A DNA stretch of 64,000 nt from NCBI RefSeq assembly GCF_003265705.1, contig NW_020312827.1:15592154-15656153 (forward strand), given 5' to 3'. The stretch comes from Callorhinus ursinus. Lineage: Eukaryota > Chordata > Mammalia > Carnivora > Otariidae. Under the pieces are notes generated by a model. It saw only the letters and a program-made list of their open reading frames with translations, had not been told where the DNA came from and searched no databases. Position numbers and translations under genes: made by a program. Position 1 is the stretch's first letter; each line of letters opens with the position of its first letter. Shown here in pieces: positions 60,012 through 64,000 of the stretch.

Positions 60012-60256
60012 AGAAAATAAGAGATTGAAAACCAAATAAATTATTTTTTCAGTTTAAGAAATTAAAAAAAAAAACAATAAGCAAACTACAAAGAAGAAAA
60101 CATAGATAAAAGCAAAAATCCACTAAGAAATAAAAAGAATATATAGTCACAAAAGTTGGTGTCTGGAAATGCCTAGTAAAACAGGCAAACCTCTGGCACA
60201 ATTGGTCAAAACAAACAAACAAAAAAGGAAGACAGAAAAGAAAAAAAAATCTGGTA

Positions 60257-60692
60257 CAATAGTCCTCCTTCTTATCTGCAGGGCCTATGTTCCAAGACCC
60301 CTGGTGGATGCCTGAAATCATAGATTATATCAAACCCTATATATACAATTTTTTTTTCTTATACATACATAGCTATGATGAAGTTTAATTTATAAATTAG
60401 GCACAGTGGAAAATTAACAGTAACTAATAATAAAATAAAGGAATCACAATAATACATTATAATTAAAGTTATATGAATGTGATCTCTTTTAAGATGTGTT
60501 ATTGTACTGTACTTACCCTTCTTGTAAGAAGATAAAATAGGGATGTGATGAGGTGAAGTGGGATGAACGACATAGGCATTGTGATGTAGTGTTAGGCTAC
60601 TAATTGACCTTCTGATGTTACATCAGAAGGAGAATCATCTGCGGGTAATCAAAAGTACAGAAAGCGAAACCAGGGAAAATGGGGGAGTATCG
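60257..60692 (+). mobile_element. TcMar/Tigger-like nonautonomous DNA transposon
   Basis: Starts CAATAGTCCTCC and ends GGGGGAGTATCG, imperfect terminal inverted repeats, with TA on both sides (60255-60256 and 60693-60694), the target of Tc1/mariner elements. Internal landmarks are CCAAGACCCCTGGTGGATGCC, AAGTTTAATTTATAAATTAGG, TTGTACTGTACTTACCCTTC and a palindrome at 60608-60630. They match a MER44/Tigger-type consensus as I recall it. No transposase frame. It sits within the old L1. Confidence 0.75.
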
Positions 60693-60838
60693 TATCATAA
60701 ATGAAAGGGACAATCACCCCGCTAAAATGTATCTTTAGAATCAAGAGAGAATTCTGTGAAATTTACTGCCAATAAAATGGAAAGCTTGTATCATCCTAAA
60801 ACTAACTTAAAAAGAAATAGAATCACAAATACTCTTAG

Positions 60839-61072
60839 AAATTGGAGAGTCATTTTGGGGCGCCTGTGTGGCTCAGTTGTTAAGCATCTGCCTTTGGCTC
60901 AGGTCATGGTCCCAGGGTCCTGGGATCCAGTCCCACATGGGGCTCCCTGCTCCGCGGGAAGCCTGCTTCTCCCTCTCCCACTCCCCTTGCTTGCGTTCCC
61001 TCTCTCGCTGTGTCCCTCCCTGTCAAATAAATAAATAAAATCTTAAAAAAAAAAAAAATTGGAGAGTCATTT
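60839..61072 (+). mobile_element. Young carnivore SINE (CAN/SINEC), perfect 17-bp duplication
   Basis: SINE body 60856-61055: GGGGCGCCTGTGTGGCTCAG, CCCAGGGTCCTGGGATCC, CCGCGGGAAGCCTGCTTC, GTTCCCTCTCTCGCTGTG, AAATAAATAAATAAAATC and A14. The target-site duplication AAATTGGAGAGTCATTT is identical at 60839-60855 and 61056-61072. CpGs and the duplication are well preserved, making this the youngest-looking SINE here. Confidence 0.98.
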
Positions 61073-62040
61073 AAAAAAGGATCCTGTTTAGCCTAGATAA
61101 ATAAATGAGTTGAGATAAATAAACATTAAAAAATGAGAAAAAAATGGATTGTTTTCCAGCTCTTTACTTGTGAATAGTATATTTTTGATACCAAACTAGT
61201 GAGAAATAGTATAAGAAAGGAAATTTTAAGGTCCCATTTCCTCACATTTAAGTTTGAATGAAAAAAACAAAACAAAAACAAAAACACCTCCTAAAAATAT
61301 AAGCAGCCCAAAGTCAATATAAAATTAAAACCATTTGACTTATCTTAGTAACACATGGATGTTTTAATATTGAAACATCTATGAATGTTATGGATATAAA
61401 CTTAACATGAGTCAATCATATAGCTATACTATAGCCAAAAAAAATAAAAAATTCAATGTGTAAAAAGAGTGATTTTAATAATTACGAAGTATAAATTTTT
61501 TGGAAATAAACCTACAGAAACTGTGCAAGATATGTATAAAATTATATATGTATAAAATTATAAAATTTATCAAAGGTAACTTGAATGACCTAATAGAGAA
61601 TATAACCCATGTTCATGGATAAAAAGATGATATCATAAAGGTAAATGTTCCCACCACTTTGCTATAAAGATTTAATATAATATAATTCTAATAAAAAATA
61701 AACATGATTATTTGTTTGTTTCTTTAACAAGGAATACAAATTCATTATAACAAAAAAAATCTATTTTACTTCTAAATTTTTGATGCAAATCAAAAATGAA
61801 ATTTGAAAATACTAATTATAATAGCATCTGAAAGAACAAATCTCTAGGAATAAATCTTTAAAATATTTCCACATAAAATTAAAGATATTTAAAGGTCACT
61901 TCACAGAAAACTATCAAAAATGATGGAATAATTAAGAAAATACACAATCTTCATAGATTGGAAGAATTAACAATAAGAGATACAGATTTCCCATTGATGG
62001 TTCATTGTTTCAATGCAATCCATGTAAAATATCATATGGA

Positions 62041-62462
62041 ATATAGAATGGAATATTATGCAGCCATCAAAAATGAAATCTTGCTATTTACAACAACGTG
62101 AATGGAACTAGAGGATATTATGCTAAGTGAAAGAAGTCAATCAGAGGAAGACAAATATCATATGATCTCACTAATATGAGGATTTTGAGAAACAAGACAA
62201 AGGATCATAGGGGAAGGGAGGGAAAAATTAAACAAGATGAAACCAGAGAGGGAGACAAACCATAGAGACTCTTAATCTCGGGAAACAAACTGAGGGTTGC
62301 TGCAGTGGACGGGGGTGGGAGGGATGGGGTGGCTGGGTGATGGACATTGGGGAGGGTGTGTGTTATGGTGAGTGCTGTGAATTGTGTAAGACTGTTGAAT
62401 CACAGACCTGTACCCCTGAAACAAATAATATATTCTATGTTAATATAAAAAATAAAAAAAAG
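62041..62462 (+). mobile_element. 5'-truncated carnivore L1 tail (3' UTR module A only)
   Basis: Begins in the end of ORF2 (GAATATTATGCAGCCATCAAA, GTGAATGGAACTAGAGG, AAGTGAAAGAAGTCAATCAGAG), then AAACAAACTGAGGGTTGCTGC, a G-rich tract, GTGAGTGCTGTGAATTGTG, TTGAATCACAGACCTGTAC, AATAAA at 62451 and a short A tail. It lacks the terminal module B of the complete L1. It interrupts the old L1 ORF2, which resumes downstream. The small frame at 62337-62543 is an artefact. Confidence 0.9.
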
Positions 62463-64000
62463 AATTCTGTTGAACTCACATATTGGAAGGACCACAATAA
62501 GAAACAAACATTCCAGTCATTAAAATGTTATAAAAAAAGGTAATTTTAAAATTAAAAAAAATATATCATAAGGAAATGCAAAGAACTAAAAATAGCTGAG
62601 ATGTTCTAGAAGATGAAAACAATGATAAGAATGCATACAATATATATGAAGTTATTATAATTAAAATAGTATAGTATTGAAGCAAGGATAAACACATAAC
62701 ACAAACATATCCCACTGACACTTAATTTGAGGGAGAGGAGGCATTTCATAAAAATGGGGAGAAAACAGTCTTGTCAGTAAACTTTTGAGAGCAGTTTGAT
62801 ATCTGGAGTCAGGAAGGGGGCAATGAATATTAACCCCTACCTTATACCATACCCCAAAATATCAATTCCATATGGATTATGAATGTAATTATAAAGGAGC
62901 ACAGAATATACAACATAAAAACTATGTTCAACTTTAGAATATATTACAGAAAAATCCCTTCATGCTTTGAGATAGGAAAAGATTTCATAAACAGTATACA
63001 AAATGCACAAATAGCAAAGGAAAAACATCATTGAATTTGACTATGTTTATATTTAAAACTTCTGTTCACGAAATGAGAGAGAGAGAAAGAGACCACCATT
63101 TGGGGGGGGGAGTCAAACCATAAAGTTGGATAAGATATTTACTACAAATTTAGCCAACAAAAAGCTATCTACAATATTGTTTAAAATTCTAAACTCAATA
63201 TGTAAAACAAAGGACCAAATAGAAAATAAAATGGACATTTACAACAGAAATGATATATTTGGCCAATATTTATATGGAAATGGACTCAGTATTGTTAGTA
63301 ATCAGAAAAATGCAAATTTAAACCATGATAGACCAATACTTATTCATTAGAGTAGCTAAAAATATTACTATAAGAAAACAAAAAACTTTACTATCAGTAG
63401 TGAAATTATACAGTAACAAAAACTTTTAAATACTTCTTATGGACATACACATTGGTCTATCCAGTTCAACATTTATCTATCAAACTTTAATTCATGCATC
63501 CCTTATGACAATTAATTTAAGTGCCAGGATTACTCTATAGAAAGGTGTGTGCATGCATCTAAGAAGATATTTGCAACGATTCATGGAGATGCTGTTCTTA
63601 ACAGCTCCAAACTGGAAACAACAGAAATTTCCCTAAGATAGATTAATTGTGGTATATATTCATGCAGTGGAATACTATATAGACATAAAAATGAATGAAT
63701 TATACCTATATGGCACAACATGAATGAATCTTAAAAACGTAACTTATTTCCAAGAAGCCAAACAGAATGTAATACTATATTTATCCACTAATACAATATT
63801 TAAAAGAAGTCAAAATTAAACTATATTGCTAAGATGTGCATCCATTCTTAGATGATAAAATTATAAAGCACAGCAGGTAAGCGATTATCACGAAAAGTAG
63901 TACATTGATTTCATTCAGAGAGAAGAGGAATTTGGGGGACTTCTGGAAAGAAAGCCATGTTTTTTTGTTTTTGTTTTCATTTTTAGAAAAGCATGTTCTA

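Larger units (their letters stand above)
52904..60026 (+). mobile_element. Full-length carnivore L1 LINE with 15-bp target-site duplication
   Basis: The element spans 52,919-60,011 (7,093 bp) between identical direct repeats AGAAAATAAGAGATT (52904-52918 and 60012-60026). The insertion point reads ATT/AGAAAA, close to the L1 endonuclease preference. Order: 5' UTR (52919-54760), ORF1 (54761-55655), inter-ORF spacer (55656-55736), ORF2 (55737-59551), two-module 3' UTR (59552-59994), AATAAA at 59995-60000 and a short A-rich tail. It starts with a YY1-like site as expected for an intact 5' end. Both ORFs are broken, so it cannot now move by itself. It lies inside an older L1 in the same orientation. 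Few point changes from a coding state indicate moderate age. Confidence 0.97.
52380..64000 (+). mobile_element. Old diverged L1 (ORF2 and 3' UTR), host of the nested insertions
   Basis: Pieces of one ancient L1 ORF2, all plus strand and in correct order, survive in the gaps between younger elements. 52,380-52,582 has a region before the reverse transcriptase (CATGTCCTAACATATAAAG, TTCTCAACAAATTTG). 52,791-52,918 is followed without loss by 60,027-60,256 (AAACCTCTGGCACAATTGG, a KPLAQL-like stretch). 60,694-60,855 and 61,073-62,040 include AAATCTCTAGGAATAAATC (LGIN-like) and CAATGCAATCC. After 62,462 come the ORF2 3' part (AAGCAAGGATAAACACATAA, CCCTACCTTATACCATACC) and the 3' UTR to the window end. 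There are no long frames. The left limit is approximate and the right end is outside the window. Confidence 0.8.

Noticed and set aside
1..64000. CRISPR arrays, operons or other prokaryotic features
   Set aside because: SINE, LINE and LTR content, low coding density and microsatellites show mammalian nuclear DNA. No regularly spaced direct repeats were seen.

Overview
The window is mammalian nuclear DNA from a carnivoran, with no supportable host protein-coding gene, tRNA gene, rRNA gene or CRISPR array. The base pattern is AT-rich and stop-rich in all frames. What can be read is layered transposable-element sequence. The diagnostic elements are eleven tRNA-derived carnivore SINEs (CAN/SINEC type: a head like GGGCGCCTGGGTGGCTCAG, a CT-rich tail, then AAATAAA repeats and poly(A)). 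Their internal sequence resembles the version I associate with arctoid carnivores (bears, seals, mustelids and relatives) rather than the dog-specific or cat-specific forms. That lineage call is an inference from remembered consensus sequences.

Region 1-34 kb is an intergenic or intronic landscape. It holds SINEs, old MIR and L2 pieces, an MLT2-like LTR (7.3-7.8 kb), an MLT1-like LTR on the minus strand (19.2-19.6 kb), hAT-type DNA transposon fossils, antisense L1 fragments (20.9-21.3 and 27.3-28.1 kb) and several CA/GT microsatellites. A composite (TG)12(CG)14 tract lies at 33,983-34,035.

Region 34-52 kb has few recognisable repeats. It contains a decayed ERV-L-like pol relic with integrase motifs (about 35.1-36.0 kb), one SINE, a 5'-truncated L1 tail (38.26-38.49 kb), a (CT)n(CA)n tract, MIR and L2 pieces, and long stretches where nothing can be assigned.

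Region 52.4-64 kb is the most structured part: a nest of transposons. An old, diverged L1 ORF2 on the plus strand is the host. Into it have inserted, in the same orientation, a complete 7.1-kb L1 (52,919-60,011, 15-bp target-site duplication), a short TcMar/Tigger-like DNA transposon, a young SINE with a perfect 17-bp duplication, and a 5'-truncated L1 tail. A minus-strand SINE also interrupts it. The complete L1 has a CpG-rich 5' UTR with a YY1-like site, a T-rich UTR segment built from two diverged ~220-bp units, ORF1 and ORF2 each broken by frameshifts and stops, and a 3' UTR made of two related modules. The other two L1 tails in the window each carry only one of those modules. I found no new gene system; the L1 UTR architecture, the nested stack and the Z-DNA-prone tract are the items most worth checking.
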